A stretch of DNA of 64,000 bases from SURF-33 sp964598885 (GCA_964598885.1 CAZRES010000002.1:18794-82793); one strand, 5' to 3'. Numbered from the stretch's first letter, positions 8,954 through 17,937 are shown. Made by a program: numbers and translations. Notes: generated by a model not told the origin, from the sequence alone.

Positions 8954-9304
8954 ATAAATTATATCCTCGAAACAATTGGCGTTTTTGATGATCGGATTTA
9001 CCTAATCGAAAATTTCCTGTTTGTCAACGGCAACGTCAACGTTGCAGCGCACGCCATCCGTCATTTTTGAAAATGGCAACCTGTTCCGATCCCGCCGTCA
9101 TATTTACCTGTTGCGCTCAACAATTTTTTTGGTATTTAGATAAATAGAGTCAATACCGCGTCAAAGAGATCTGGTTTTAAAAACAAAAGATTCGGATTTC
9201 TTAAGCGATGGTTAGAAATAAGTAAAAACACGCTGTAGCCATAAAAATTATTCGGAAGGCGCGGACCCTGCGGAATCGGAATACTTCAGCATAAGGGGGT
9301 TGGA
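8954..9304. other. Intergenic region between divergent DUF1015 and secreted-protein genes
   Basis: 351 bp with no convincing gene. It holds the upstream regions of both divergent genes. Near the DUF1015 side is a 16-bp palindrome (9030-9045), described separately. On the minus strand the region carries two GTTGAC copies spaced 12 bp apart, one of them a TTGACA that could act as a -35 box, but I see no good -10 box at the right distance. The remainder is AT-rich and featureless. Confidence 0.5.
9030..9045. repeat. 16-bp palindrome, possible operator
   Basis: GCAACGTCAACGTTGC is two perfect 7-bp arms around CA. It overlaps the minus-strand TTGACA/TTGACG repeats about 80 bp upstream of the DUF1015 start. 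That placement would suit a regulator of the DUF1015-panC-metK unit. No binding protein can be named. Confidence 0.35.
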
Positions 9305-9670
9305 ATGCAGAAAACAAGCAGATGGAGAACAAGGGGGGCGGCGATTGGGTTGATATTGTTTTTTCTTTATGGAAACCTGCCATTGGTCTGGGCCGATGAG
9401 GAGCTGGAGGTCTCCAATATAAGGGCCATGGTTACGGAAAAAGGAAGCAGTGTCTATTCCATGTCGGTTTTTGCCGCCGTGACCAACCACGGTCCATCCC
9501 GCACCGTCGTGATCGACCTGATTGCCGTAAACAGCGAAGGGTTTCAAATTGGAAACGCTGTTTTAAGCGGCCCTGTCGAGCAGGACCAACGCCGAATGCT
9601 TTCCACCGTGATCCAGATGAAAAAAGGTGATGCCGAAAATATTGATCATTGGGAATGGAGAAAGCCCTAA
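9305..9670 (+). CDS. Small secreted protein of unknown function
   Basis: 121 residues. A basic N-terminus and hydrophobic stretch form a Sec signal peptide, with likely cleavage after VWA (residue 30). The mature part reads as a beta-rich domain (VSNIRAMVTEKGSSVYSMSVFAAVTNHGPSRTVVIDLIAVNSEGF) with the character of a small immunoglobulin-like or FxLYD-type fold, but I cannot assign a family. It probably sits in the periplasm. The ATG has a G-rich ribosome-binding site. The nitroreductase lipoprotein begins 51 bp downstream on the same strand, so the two exported proteins may be a pair. Confidence 0.65.
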   Translation: MQKTSRWRTRGAAIGLILFFLYGNLPLVWADEELEVSNIRAMVTEKGSSVYSMSVFAAVTNHGPSRTVVIDLIAVNSEGFQIGNAVLSGPVEQDQRRMLSTVIQMKKGDAENIDHWEWRKP

Positions 9671-9721
9671 ACGCTGTGCGGCTTGACCGGCCCGTTTTTT
9701 TTGAAAAGGAGGGCAAGCGAA

Positions 9722-10423
9722 ATGTTGAATTACGTCAAACCGACGATGATAACGTTTTTTATTCTGATTCTGATAGTGGCCCTGGGCGGATGCGGCGGCG
9801 GGCAAAAGCCTTCCCTCACCGACAGCACCCTTGACGCAATCCGGCTGCCCGTTCCCGAAACCACGGGAGGAAAGCCCCTGATGGAAGCTCTTCAGGATCG
9901 TCGATCCAGCCGCGATTTCAGCCCCGCCCCCCTGCCGGAGCAGATGTTGTCCGATTTGCTGTGGGCGGCCTTCGGCATCAACCGTCCGGATACCGGCAAG
10001 CGCACGGCGCCTTCCGCCTTGAACTGGCAGGAAACCGATATTTATGTCTTCACGGCAAAAGGCGCCTATCTGTATGATGCCGCAGAAAATCTACTGGTTC
10101 CGATGGTTGCCGGGGATCACCGCGGAGTCACCGGATCCGCGCTTCAGCCGTTTGTCAAAAACGCTCCGCTTAACCTGGTTTATATTGTGGATGCGGCCCG
10201 ATCCGGCATTATAGGGCGGATCATGAGCACCGAGGATCGGGATATGTTTTCAAACGCGGCGGTGGGTTTCATCAGTCAGAATGTGTATCTTTACTGCGCA
10301 TCGGAAGGCCTCGCCACGGTGGTAAGGGGCATGGTGAACCGTGACGCGCTGCGTACGCTGTTGAATCTCCGGCCGGAACAGCGCGTCATTCTGGCCCAGT
10401 CCGTGGGCTATCCGGCAAAGTGA
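9722..10423 (+). CDS. Nitroreductase-family lipoprotein
   Basis: 233 residues from ATG 9722, chosen because AAAGGAGGG lies 8 bp upstream. A hydrophobic leader ends in a lipobox LGGC, with Cys24 as the lipidation site. The rest is a nitroreductase fold: an RRSSRDF motif (residues 60-66) of the kind that binds FMN phosphate, LLWAAFGINRP, and a C-terminal YLYCASEGLATVVRG. The family reduces nitro groups, quinones or flavins with FMN, or dehydrogenates azolines (SagB-type). Location outside the cytoplasmic membrane is unusual for an FMN enzyme normally supplied by cytoplasmic NAD(P)H. It converges with the tRNA-Sec gene. Confidence 0.8.
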   Translation: MLNYVKPTMITFFILILIVALGGCGGGQKPSLTDSTLDAIRLPVPETTGGKPLMEALQDRRSSRDFSPAPLPEQMLSDLLWAAFGINRPDTGKRTAPSALNWQETDIYVFTAKGAYLYDAAENLLVPMVAGDHRGVTGSALQPFVKNAPLNLVYIVDAARSGIIGRIMSTEDRDMFSNAAVGFISQNVYLYCASEGLATVVRGMVNRDALRTLLNLRPEQRVILAQSVGYPAK

Positions 10424-10445
10424 ACAAAGACAAGGGCCCGATAGA

Positions 10446-10543
10446 TGGCGGAAGTGCATGGGAATCGAACCCACCCGGGACGGTTTTAACGCCCCACACC
10501 GGATTTGAAGTCCGGGAGCCCCACCAGTGAGCTGCGCACTTCC
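10446..10543 (-). tRNA. selC: tRNA-Sec (anticodon TCA)
   Basis: 98 nt including an encoded CCA. The acceptor stem is the extended 8-bp type (GGAAGTGC/GCACTTCC, discriminator G). The anticodon loop is CTTCAAA, anticodon TCA, in a CCGGA/TCCGG stem. A long variable arm (TGTGGGGCG...CGTCCC) and the T-loop TTCGATT follow. These are the hallmarks of bacterial selenocysteine tRNA, which is charged with serine, converted by SelA and delivered to UGA codons by SelB. No selA, selB, selD or selenoprotein gene is in this window. A TTGACA on the minus strand at 10595-10600 could be its -35 box. Confidence 0.95.
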
Positions 10544-10645
10544 GTTGATCAATCAAAGGATATTATTCATCCCCTACTATCAACGCGTAAAAGTTGTCAA
10601 GACATTTGTCCGCCTATGAATATCAGACACCCAGGGGAAAATCCT

Positions 10646-11788
10646 GTGAATCCGCGCCGGCTGGCCGAAACCTTTCAGGCCCTAGTATCCATCGATTCGA
10701 TCTCCCGGCGCGAAGGCGCGATTTGCCGTGCTATTCTTTCCATGATGCCCCCGATCATCAATCAAACCTTCATTGACGACGCCGGCGAGCCCACCGGCAG
10801 CGATACCGGCAATCTGATTTTAAAAATCCGCGGAAACCGCGATGTAGCGCCCATGATGCTGAATGCACATATGGACACGGTGGAACCCGGCGAGGGGGTG
10901 AAGGCCCGCTATGCCGACGGCGTATTTACCAGCAGCGGCGATACCATCCTGGGGGCGGATGATAAAAGCGCGATTGCCATTATCATTGAGGTGCTGCGCG
11001 TCATCCATGAGTACGATCTGCCCCACGGACCCATGGATATTGTCTTTACCATCTGCGAGGAGATCGGCCTGATGGGAGCCAAACATCTCGATTTCAATTT
11101 GATTGACGCCGCGTTTGGGTATGCCCTGGATACATCCGATACAAAAGGGATAGTCACCCGGGCCCCGGCCTCCAATCGTTTCGAGATCCGGGTTCACGGC
11201 CGCAGCGCCCATGCCGGCGCGGAACCCGAAAAAGGCATCAATGCGATCTGGCTGGCCTCAAAAGCCATTGCCGGGCTTCGCCTGGGGCGCATTGATAAGG
11301 AAACCACCTGCAATATCGGTGAAATAGACGCCAGGGGCGCCGCCAATATCGTCCCCGGCCTGGTCCGGCTCCGGGGGGAGGCCAGAAGCCACGATCAAGG
11401 CAGACTGGATGCCGTTACCCAAGGGATCATTAAAGCGTTTGAGGATACGACGGCCGAATACCGGCGTATCCATCGCGAAGATGACATTCCCGCCGTCGAG
11501 GTGGATCTGGAGCAGGATTTTCCGTTAAACCGGATCCCGGAAACCCATCCGGTGGTGACCACAGCCATGAGAGCCGCGGCCAATCTGGATCGAAAGCTGG
11601 TGCCCAGGACCACCGGCGGGGGATCGGATGCCAACATTTTTTTTGGTAAAGGAATCATGACCGGGGTGCTGGGCACCGGCATGAAAGATGTTCACACGGT
11701 TCGCGAGTCCATCCGGCTGCAGGACATGGTGGACACGGCGCTTCTTTTGCTTGCGATTATCAATGTGCACGCCGCCGGGAGGGGCTGA
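10646..11788 (+). CDS. M20-family peptidase (PepT-like)
   Basis: About 380 residues from GTG 10646, which has AGGGGA 7 bp upstream; ATG 10616 is in frame but lacks a ribosome-binding site. Metal-site motifs of di-zinc M20 aminopeptidases are in order: NAHMDTVEPG, ILGADDKSAIA, CEEIGLMG (the catalytic Glu pair), YALDTSD, and GGGSDANIF followed by KDVHTVRE. A dimerisation domain sits between (HGRSAHAGAEPEKGINAI). It resembles tripeptidase-like PepT proteins that trim short cytoplasmic peptides; the exact substrate is not known. Its TGA overlaps the larC ATG by one base (TGATG), implying translational coupling. Confidence 0.88.
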   Translation: MNPRRLAETFQALVSIDSISRREGAICRAILSMMPPIINQTFIDDAGEPTGSDTGNLILKIRGNRDVAPMMLNAHMDTVEPGEGVKARYADGVFTSSGDTILGADDKSAIAIIIEVLRVIHEYDLPHGPMDIVFTICEEIGLMGAKHLDFNLIDAAFGYALDTSDTKGIVTRAPASNRFEIRVHGRSAHAGAEPEKGINAIWLASKAIAGLRLGRIDKETTCNIGEIDARGAANIVPGLVRLRGEARSHDQGRLDAVTQGIIKAFEDTTAEYRRIHREDDIPAVEVDLEQDFPLNRIPETHPVVTTAMRAAANLDRKLVPRTTGGGSDANIFFGKGIMTGVLGTGMKDVHTVRESIRLQDMVDTALLLLAIINVHAAGRG

Positions 11789-12951
11789 TGAAGATTGCTT
11801 ATTTCGACTGTTTTTCCGGCATCAGCGGCGACATGGTGTTAGGCGCGCTGATCGATCACGGCGTGGATGCCGACTGGCTGAAACAGATGGTCCGCACTCA
11901 TGTCACGGATGAAGCCGAGATCGGGATCGCTGTCGAATCCCGACAAGGGATCCGGGCCGTGCGCGTGCATGTGACAGCGAACCGGGCCCGTCCCCGCGAT
12001 TATACGGCCATCCGGGATCTGATTCAAAATTCCGGCTTGTCCGACCCGGTCAAAAAGCGGAGCCTGGACATTTTTTCAAAGATCGCCCTAGCCGAATCCC
12101 GGATTCACGGATGCGATATCGATCATGTCCATTTTCACGAACTCGGTGGAGTGGACGCCCTGGTGGATATCGTCGGCAGCGCACTTTGCGTGGATGCCCT
12201 CGGGTTTTCCCATGTACGGGCATCCCGGCTTTCTTTGGGCAGCGGTTTTGTCACCTGCGAACACGGCACCCTGCCGGTGCCCGCGCCGGCCACGGCCGAA
12301 ATATTGACCGGCGTGCCGGTACGGGGTACGGATATCCCCTTTGAACTGGTCACCCCCACGGGAGCGGCCATTATCACCACCCTGGCGGACGGGTTCGGGC
12401 CTCTGCCGGATATGACCATGGAACGGGTCAGCTATGGAGCGGGAACCCGGGATCTGAAAACCACTCCCAACCTGTTGCGGGTCATCTCCGGGCATGCCGA
12501 TGCCCCGGATGCGACCGCTGTTATGGTGGAAACCGCCATCGACGACATGAATCCCGAGATCTTCGGGTTTGTCATGGAGCGTCTTTTCGATTTAGGCGTC
12601 CTGGATGTTTGCCTGGTGCCGGTCCAGATGAAGAAAAACCGGCCCGGCACTCTTCTCAAGGTCCTTTGCCGTCCCCATCAACGGGAGTCGGTCGCCGCCC
12701 TGATCCTGGCCGAGACCACTTCCCTGGGTGTTCGATTTTATCCGGTGGAACGCCGGATATTGGACCGGGAAGGCGTTGAGATTGACACGATTTTCGGCCG
12801 AATGGCGGCCAAAAAGATCCGCATGCCCGACGGCGCGGTCCGAATCGTGCCGGAATACGACGCCTGCCGGAAGATCGCCTTGCGGGAAAAACTTCCCATC
12901 CGCATCATATATGAACGGATCGCGGGCCATGCTGACCCGGCAGCAGAATGA
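11788..12951 (+). CDS. larC: Nickel-pincer cofactor biosynthesis protein LarC
   Basis: 387 residues, a complete LarC: YFDCFSGISGDMVLGALID at the N-terminus, HFHELGGVDALVDIVG around residue 115, LPVPAPATAEIL, and a C-terminal ferredoxin-like part with TAIDDMNPEIFGF and TTSLGVRFYPVERR. LarC is a CTP-dependent cyclometallase that puts nickel into the pincer nucleotide cofactor of lactate racemase and related LarA enzymes. In lactobacilli the gene is split by a programmed frameshift (larC1/larC2); here it is one uninterrupted frame. larA, larB and larE are not in the window. It starts inside the M20 stop codon. Confidence 0.95.
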   Translation: MKIAYFDCFSGISGDMVLGALIDHGVDADWLKQMVRTHVTDEAEIGIAVESRQGIRAVRVHVTANRARPRDYTAIRDLIQNSGLSDPVKKRSLDIFSKIALAESRIHGCDIDHVHFHELGGVDALVDIVGSALCVDALGFSHVRASRLSLGSGFVTCEHGTLPVPAPATAEILTGVPVRGTDIPFELVTPTGAAIITTLADGFGPLPDMTMERVSYGAGTRDLKTTPNLLRVISGHADAPDATAVMVETAIDDMNPEIFGFVMERLFDLGVLDVCLVPVQMKKNRPGTLLKVLCRPHQRESVAALILAETTSLGVRFYPVERRILDREGVEIDTIFGRMAAKKIRMPDGAVRIVPEYDACRKIALREKLPIRIIYERIAGHADPAAE

Positions 12952-12983
12952 CGCCGCACGCCCCCACAAAACCGAACTAACCC

Positions 12984-13011
12984 TTGACAGTCTGCCCCCC
13001 TAAAAGATAAA
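12984..13011 (+). promoter_or_regulatory. Probable promoter of pgpA
   Basis: A perfect -35 TTGACA (12984-12989) lies 16 bp from GATAAA (13006-13011). The -10 box ends nine bases before the pgpA ATG, so the transcript would have almost no leader. It probably drives pgpA-thpR and perhaps recA. Confidence 0.5.
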
Positions 13012-13020
13012 TAGCAGGCC

Positions 13021-13494
13021 ATGAATATCCGATCCAGGGTGTTAACAGGCATTGCCACCGCCGGTTTTGCCGGACGCGTTCCCTTTGCACCGGGCACGTT
13101 TGGTTCCCTTATCGGCCTGCCGGTCTATTACATCATGTCGTTTCTCCCGTTGGCGATAGTGTTTGCCGGACTGATCGGTTTTATCGTATTTGCCTCGTGG
13201 GTGGCCGGGGAGGCGGAAAAGGCCCTGGGGGATAAAGATCCGGGGTGCATTGTCATCGATGAAATCGCGGGAATGGCCGTTACGTTTTTCGCTTTGGATT
13301 TTTCATGGACCGTCGGGATCGCCGGATTTGTATTGTTTCGGTTTTTTGATGTGCTAAAACCATTTCCCATCCGGTATCTGGAAAAACGATATGACGGTGG
13401 ATTCGGCGTGGTCATTGACGATGTGGCCGCCGGCGTTATCAGCAACCTGGTGCTGCGGGTCGGCCTGATGATGGCTGCCGCCTGGGCGGGATAA
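13021..13494 (+). CDS. pgpA: Phosphatidylglycerophosphatase A
   Basis: 157 residues, standard for PgpA. GRVPFAPGTFGSLIGLPVYY at the N-terminus and the acidic DEIAGMAVTFF and FRFFDVLKPFPIRYLEK motifs match the family. Several hydrophobic segments place it in the inner membrane. It dephosphorylates phosphatidylglycerophosphate to phosphatidylglycerol. In many bacteria pgpA is followed by cinA; here cinA is absent and thpR begins 6 bp after the pgpA stop. Confidence 0.93.
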   Translation: MNIRSRVLTGIATAGFAGRVPFAPGTFGSLIGLPVYYIMSFLPLAIVFAGLIGFIVFASWVAGEAEKALGDKDPGCIVIDEIAGMAVTFFALDFSWTVGIAGFVLFRFFDVLKPFPIRYLEKRYDGGFGVVIDDVAAGVISNLVLRVGLMMAAAWAG

Positions 13495-13500
13495 AAAACA

Positions 13501-14148
13501 ATGAACACCGGAAAGCCGGTACATACTCCGAAAGCAGGGGAAACCTTCGGAGTTGGCGATGGATCCGGACCTCTGGTGCGGGCGTTTGTGGCGGTTGAAC
13601 TGCCGGAACATATGATCGCCGTTCTCGGGAGGCTTCAGGAAGATCTTAAAGCTGACGGGCTCTTTTTGCGATGGACCCGGCCGGAAAATATCCATCTGAC
13701 CTTAAAGTTTCTGGGGAACATACCCGAAAACGATCTTTCCAGCGCCGGCGATGCGGTCAGTGAAGCGGTTCTCGCTCATGGCCCCCTTACGCTGGCGGCT
13801 AAAGGCATCGGGGTTTTTCCCGGCATCCGGCGGCCCAATGTCCTCTGGACGGGCATTGCCGGCCAGATTGAGGCGCTGGAGGCCCTTCAGCGGGATCTGG
13901 ATGTCCGGCTGCATGATCTTCTGGGCATTGCCATGGAAAAAAGGCGGTTCACCGGGCACCTGACATTGGGAAGAGTCAAGGGACGGCCCGATCCGAAGCG
14001 GTTGATCAACGCCATGGAGAAATTCGGCGGCCTGGAAACAGAGTCGTTCACGGCCCACGCCGTTTGTCTTATCACCAGCAGGCTTATGCCGTCCGGACCG
14101 GTATATACGCGAATCATGAAGGCATCGTTTAAATCCGGTGCGGTTTAA
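13501..14148 (+). CDS. thpR: RNA 2',3'-cyclic phosphodiesterase (ligT/2H family)
   Basis: 215 residues. The two HxTx motifs of the 2H phosphoesterase family are present: HLTLKFLG (His65, Thr67) and HLTLGRVK (His153, Thr155), with the family start RAFVAVELPE. These enzymes open 2',3'-cyclic phosphates in RNA and can join tRNA half molecules in vitro. About 26 residues precede the conserved domain; a GTG just before RAF is an alternative start. It lies between pgpA and recA, a common neighbourhood for this gene. Confidence 0.93.
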   Translation: MNTGKPVHTPKAGETFGVGDGSGPLVRAFVAVELPEHMIAVLGRLQEDLKADGLFLRWTRPENIHLTLKFLGNIPENDLSSAGDAVSEAVLAHGPLTLAAKGIGVFPGIRRPNVLWTGIAGQIEALEALQRDLDVRLHDLLGIAMEKRRFTGHLTLGRVKGRPDPKRLINAMEKFGGLETESFTAHAVCLITSRLMPSGPVYTRIMKASFKSGAV

Positions 14149-14236
14149 ATTCAACAGCATATAAGTCGGCAAACAGATGACGACGCCGGCGGTGCAATCA
14201 GAACGGGAAATCCAGTAAACAGAAAGGAGGGGTCAT

Positions 14237-15280
14237 ATGAGTAAATCCACCGACAAGGAAAGGGCCGTGGAAGCCGCCATTACCCAGATCGAGCGTCAGT
14301 TCGGCAAAGGGGCCATCATGAAGCTCGGCGGGGACGCCATTGTTCAGGTGCCGGTGATTCCCACCGGATCCATTGCCCTGGACCATGCCCTGGGCATCGG
14401 AGGAATTCCCAGAGGCCGGGTAACCGAGATCTATGGGCCGGAATCTTCGGGGAAAACGACCCTTGCCCTGCACGTGGTGGCCGAAGCCCAGAGACAGGGC
14501 GGGATTGCTGCATTTGTGGATGCCGAACACGCCCTGGATACGGCATATGCTCGAAAACTGGGCGTCAATTGCGATGAACTGCTCGTGGCCCAGCCCGACA
14601 CCGGGGAACAGGCCTTGGAGATCGCCGAGATGCTGGTGCGCAGCGGCGCCGTGGACGTGCTGGTGATCGATTCGGTGGCGGCCCTGGTGCCCCGGGCTGA
14701 AATTGAAGGCGACATGGGCGATTCCCACATGGGCCTCCAGGCCCGGCTCATGTCCCAGGCCCTGCGCAAGCTCACCGGCACCATCAGCAAGACCATGACA
14801 TCGGTGATCTTTATCAACCAGATCCGGATGAAAATCGGCGTGGTGTTCGGCAATCCCGAGACTACCACCGGCGGCAATGCCTTGAAGTTTTATTCCACAG
14901 TGCGGATTGAGATCCGTCGGGCCGGAGCCATCAAGGACGGCCAGGAAACCACCGGAAACCGCACCAAGGCCAAGGTGGTAAAAAACAAGATGGCCCCGCC
15001 CTTCAAGGAAGCCGAGTTCGATATCATGTACGGCGAGGGGATTTCCATTACCGGTGATCTGATCGACAAAGGGGTGGAAGTCAATGCGGTGGAAAAGAGC
15101 GGATCATGGTATTCTTATAATGGGGAACGCATCGGCCAGGGCCGGGAAAACGCCAAGACGTTTTTGAAGCAGAACCCGGAAATTCAGGATCGGCTCCTCA
15201 AGCAGGTCAAGGAAGCCATGGGCATAGCAGCGGTCAACCCGGGCAAGGCGTCCGGGGAAGCAGCGGTCGAGGCGGAATAA
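14237..15280 (+). CDS. recA: Recombinase RecA
   Basis: 347 residues, full length. Walker A is GPESSGKT (residues 67-74), followed by the Walker B region VLVIDSVAAL and the L1/L2 DNA-binding loops (GDSHMGLQARLMSQALRKL; FINQIRMKIGVVFGNPETTTGG). RecA forms filaments on single-stranded DNA for homologous recombination and triggers LexA self-cleavage. AAAGGAGGGG precedes the ATG. No LexA-type operator was evident in the 88 bp upstream. recX, which often follows recA, is missing; alaS starts 20 bp downstream. Confidence 0.98.
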   Translation: MSKSTDKERAVEAAITQIERQFGKGAIMKLGGDAIVQVPVIPTGSIALDHALGIGGIPRGRVTEIYGPESSGKTTLALHVVAEAQRQGGIAAFVDAEHALDTAYARKLGVNCDELLVAQPDTGEQALEIAEMLVRSGAVDVLVIDSVAALVPRAEIEGDMGDSHMGLQARLMSQALRKLTGTISKTMTSVIFINQIRMKIGVVFGNPETTTGGNALKFYSTVRIEIRRAGAIKDGQETTGNRTKAKVVKNKMAPPFKEAEFDIMYGEGISITGDLIDKGVEVNAVEKSGSWYSYNGERIGQGRENAKTFLKQNPEIQDRLLKQVKEAMGIAAVNPGKASGEAAVEAE

Positions 15281-15300
15281 CGGAATTAAAAGAGGACGGC

Positions 15301-17937
15301 ATGACCGGAGACGAGATACGCGGCAGATTTTTTGACTATTTTAAAACCCAGCACCATCAGATTGTCCGGAGTTCCTCCCTGGTGCCCCAGGATGACCCCA
15401 CTCTGCTGTTTACCAACGCGGGCATGGTGCAGTTCAAACGGACTTTTCTGGGCGAGGAAAAGCGGGCCTACACCCGGGCCGCCACATCGCAGAAATGCGT
15501 GCGGGCCGGCGGCAAGCACAACGACCTGGAAAATGTCGGTTATACGGCCCGGCACCATACGTTTTTCGAGATGCTGGGCAACTTTTCCTTTGGCGATTAT
15601 TTCAAGCAAGACGCCATCCGATACGCCTGGGACCTTCTGGTCAACGGGTACGGTCTGCCGCCGGAAAAGCTCTGGGTTTCCGTATTTCATGAAGATGATG
15701 ACGCCCATGCCATCTGGAAAAACGAAATCGGCGTACCCGTTGATCGGATCGTCCGGCTGGGGGAAAAGGACAATTTCTGGTCCATGGGAGATACCGGCCC
15801 CTGCGGTCCATGCTCGGAAATTCTCATCGACCGGGGGGAGGGAACCGGATGCGGTCTGTCCGACTGCGCCCCCGGGTGCGACTGCGATCGATATCTGGAA
15901 ATCTGGAATCTGGTGTTCATGCAGTACAACCGGGACGCCAACGGCAAGCTGACGCCTCTGCCCCGGCCCAGCATCGACACCGGCATGGGTCTGGAGCGGA
16001 TCGCCGCGGTGATTCAGGGTGTGCCTACCAATTATGACACGGATCTGTTTGCGCCCATTATGGATAAGATTTCCGAATTATCCGGACGAAAAAAAGGGGC
16101 GGATGCCCAGGGCGATGTGGCCATGAAGGTGATTGCCGACCACAGCCGGGCCGCGGCGTTTTTGATCGCCGACGGGGTGCTGCCGTCCAACGAAGGACGG
16201 GGGTATGTGCTGCGACGAATCCTGCGGCGGGCCATCCGTTACGGCCGCCATATCGGGCTGCGTGATCCTTTTCTCCATGAAACCGTGGCCGCGGTCTTTG
16301 ACGCCATGAAAATTTCCTATCCGGAGCTTCATGAAAACAGCGCTTTTATCCTGAATGTGGTAAAAAACGAGGAAACGCGTTTTTCCGAAACTCTCGATCA
16401 TGGGTTGAAACTGCTTAACGAGACCATTGAACATCTCAAAAACGCCGGTACTTCGGTGATTCCCGGCGACGTGGTTTTCAAGCTCTACGATACCTACGGA
16501 TTCCCCCCCGATATCATTACCGACGTGGTGCGGGGAACCGACATCACGGTGGACACGACCGGTTTTAAAACCGCCATGGAGGCCCAGAAGGAAAAATCCC
16601 GGTCGGTTGCGGTGTTTTCCCAAATGGGGGATGCCTATCGCCGGTTTGTGGCCGAAACCGATGCATTGCCGGAATTTGTCGGATACGACCGGCTTTCCGA
16701 AGAAACCGAGATCCTGCTCCTGGTGGAAGACGGCCAGACCGTGGATATCGCCGATGAAGGGGCTACCGTGGATATCATCACCGCCAGGACCCCGTTTTAC
16801 GCCGAATCCGGCGGGCAGGTGGGCGATACCGGCATGGTCACGGGGGATAATTTTTCCGTAACCATCCATAATACCGTTAAGGACCCCACCGGCCTGATCA
16901 TCCATAAGGGAACGGTGACAAAAGGCACCATCAAGCCCGGAGCACGAGTTGTTCTGACCGTCGATGGAGAGCACCGGGCCGCCACGGCCCGCAACCATAC
17001 GGCCACTCACCTGCTGCACGCGGCCCTGCGGGCGGTTTTAGGGGATCATGTGCGTCAGTCCGGCTCCTATGTGGGGCCGGATCGGATGCGATTTGATTTT
17101 ACCCATTTCGCCCAGGCGGGCCGGGAAGCCTTAGATCAGATCGAAATTCATGTCAACGCGCGCATATGGGAGAACATTCCGGTATCCACCCGGGAAATGG
17201 ACGCCGAAGAAGCGCTCCAGAGCGGAGCCGTGGCCCTGTTCGAGGAAAAATACGGGGACCGGGTCCGGGTGGTGTCGCTGGCGGATGCCAGCCGGGAATT
17301 GTGCGGGGGGACCCACGTGGCCCGCACCGGCGATGTCGGTCTGTTTAAAATCATCGCTGAATCCAGCGTGGCGTCGGGAATCCGCCGGATCGAAGCCTTC
17401 ACCGGCGCGGCCGCCCTGGCATTCGTCCAGACCGGCATCAATGCGTTCAACGACGTGGCAGCCCTGTTGCGGGAAAAACCGGAAACCGTGGCCCGGCGGG
17501 TGGAAGCCCTGCTGGCCCGGGAAAAGGGACTTGAAAAAGAAATGGAAAAACTCAAACGCACTCTGGCCGCCGGAGCTGCGAAAAACATCGATTCCGGCGT
17601 GCAAACCATCAATGGCGTCAACGTGATCGCTCAAAAGGTAGATGTGGAGACCCCGGCCGTGCTACGGGACCTGGCCGATAAATTCCGGGACAAGATCGGC
17701 TCGGGTGTGGTGGTGCTGGGGGCTGCTGCCAACGGCAAAGCACTGCTGATTGTCATGGTGACCAAAGACCTGGCGGGCCGCTTCCATGCCGGCAATATCA
17801 TCCGGGAGCTGGCCGCCGAAGTCGGCGGAAAGGGAGGGGGACGTCCGGACATGGCCCAGGCCGGCGGCCCGAATCCCGAACGCCTGGATAACGCCATCAA
17901 GAAAGCCTACGCGGTCATTGAATCGGCAGGCGGATGA
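15301..17937 (+). CDS. alaS: Alanine-tRNA ligase
   Basis: 878 residues, full length. It begins with the catalytic class II domain (FTNAGMVQFKRTFLG, CVRAGGKHNDLENVG). The editing domain follows with the zinc ligands HTATHLLH (His565/His569) and CGGTH (Cys667/His671), and the C-Ala domain ends in GGKGGGRPDMAQAGG. It charges tRNA-Ala and clears misacylated serine and glycine. The recA-alaS pairing is frequent in delta-proteobacteria and others. It converges on the SBP gene with 21 bp between stops and no evident terminator. Confidence 0.98.
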   Translation: MTGDEIRGRFFDYFKTQHHQIVRSSSLVPQDDPTLLFTNAGMVQFKRTFLGEEKRAYTRAATSQKCVRAGGKHNDLENVGYTARHHTFFEMLGNFSFGDYFKQDAIRYAWDLLVNGYGLPPEKLWVSVFHEDDDAHAIWKNEIGVPVDRIVRLGEKDNFWSMGDTGPCGPCSEILIDRGEGTGCGLSDCAPGCDCDRYLEIWNLVFMQYNRDANGKLTPLPRPSIDTGMGLERIAAVIQGVPTNYDTDLFAPIMDKISELSGRKKGADAQGDVAMKVIADHSRAAAFLIADGVLPSNEGRGYVLRRILRRAIRYGRHIGLRDPFLHETVAAVFDAMKISYPELHENSAFILNVVKNEETRFSETLDHGLKLLNETIEHLKNAGTSVIPGDVVFKLYDTYGFPPDIITDVVRGTDITVDTTGFKTAMEAQKEKSRSVAVFSQMGDAYRRFVAETDALPEFVGYDRLSEETEILLLVEDGQTVDIADEGATVDIITARTPFYAESGGQVGDTGMVTGDNFSVTIHNTVKDPTGLIIHKGTVTKGTIKPGARVVLTVDGEHRAATARNHTATHLLHAALRAVLGDHVRQSGSYVGPDRMRFDFTHFAQAGREALDQIEIHVNARIWENIPVSTREMDAEEALQSGAVALFEEKYGDRVRVVSLADASRELCGGTHVARTGDVGLFKIIAESSVASGIRRIEAFTGAAALAFVQTGINAFNDVAALLREKPETVARRVEALLAREKGLEKEMEKLKRTLAAGAAKNIDSGVQTINGVNVIAQKVDVETPAVLRDLADKFRDKIGSGVVVLGAAANGKALLIVMVTKDLAGRFHAGNIIRELAAEVGGKGGGRPDMAQAGGPNPERLDNAIKKAYAVIESAGG

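Noticed and set aside
16078..17019. 313-codon minus-strand ORF
   Set aside because: Entirely antisense inside alaS; composition of a mirrored high-GC codon pattern.
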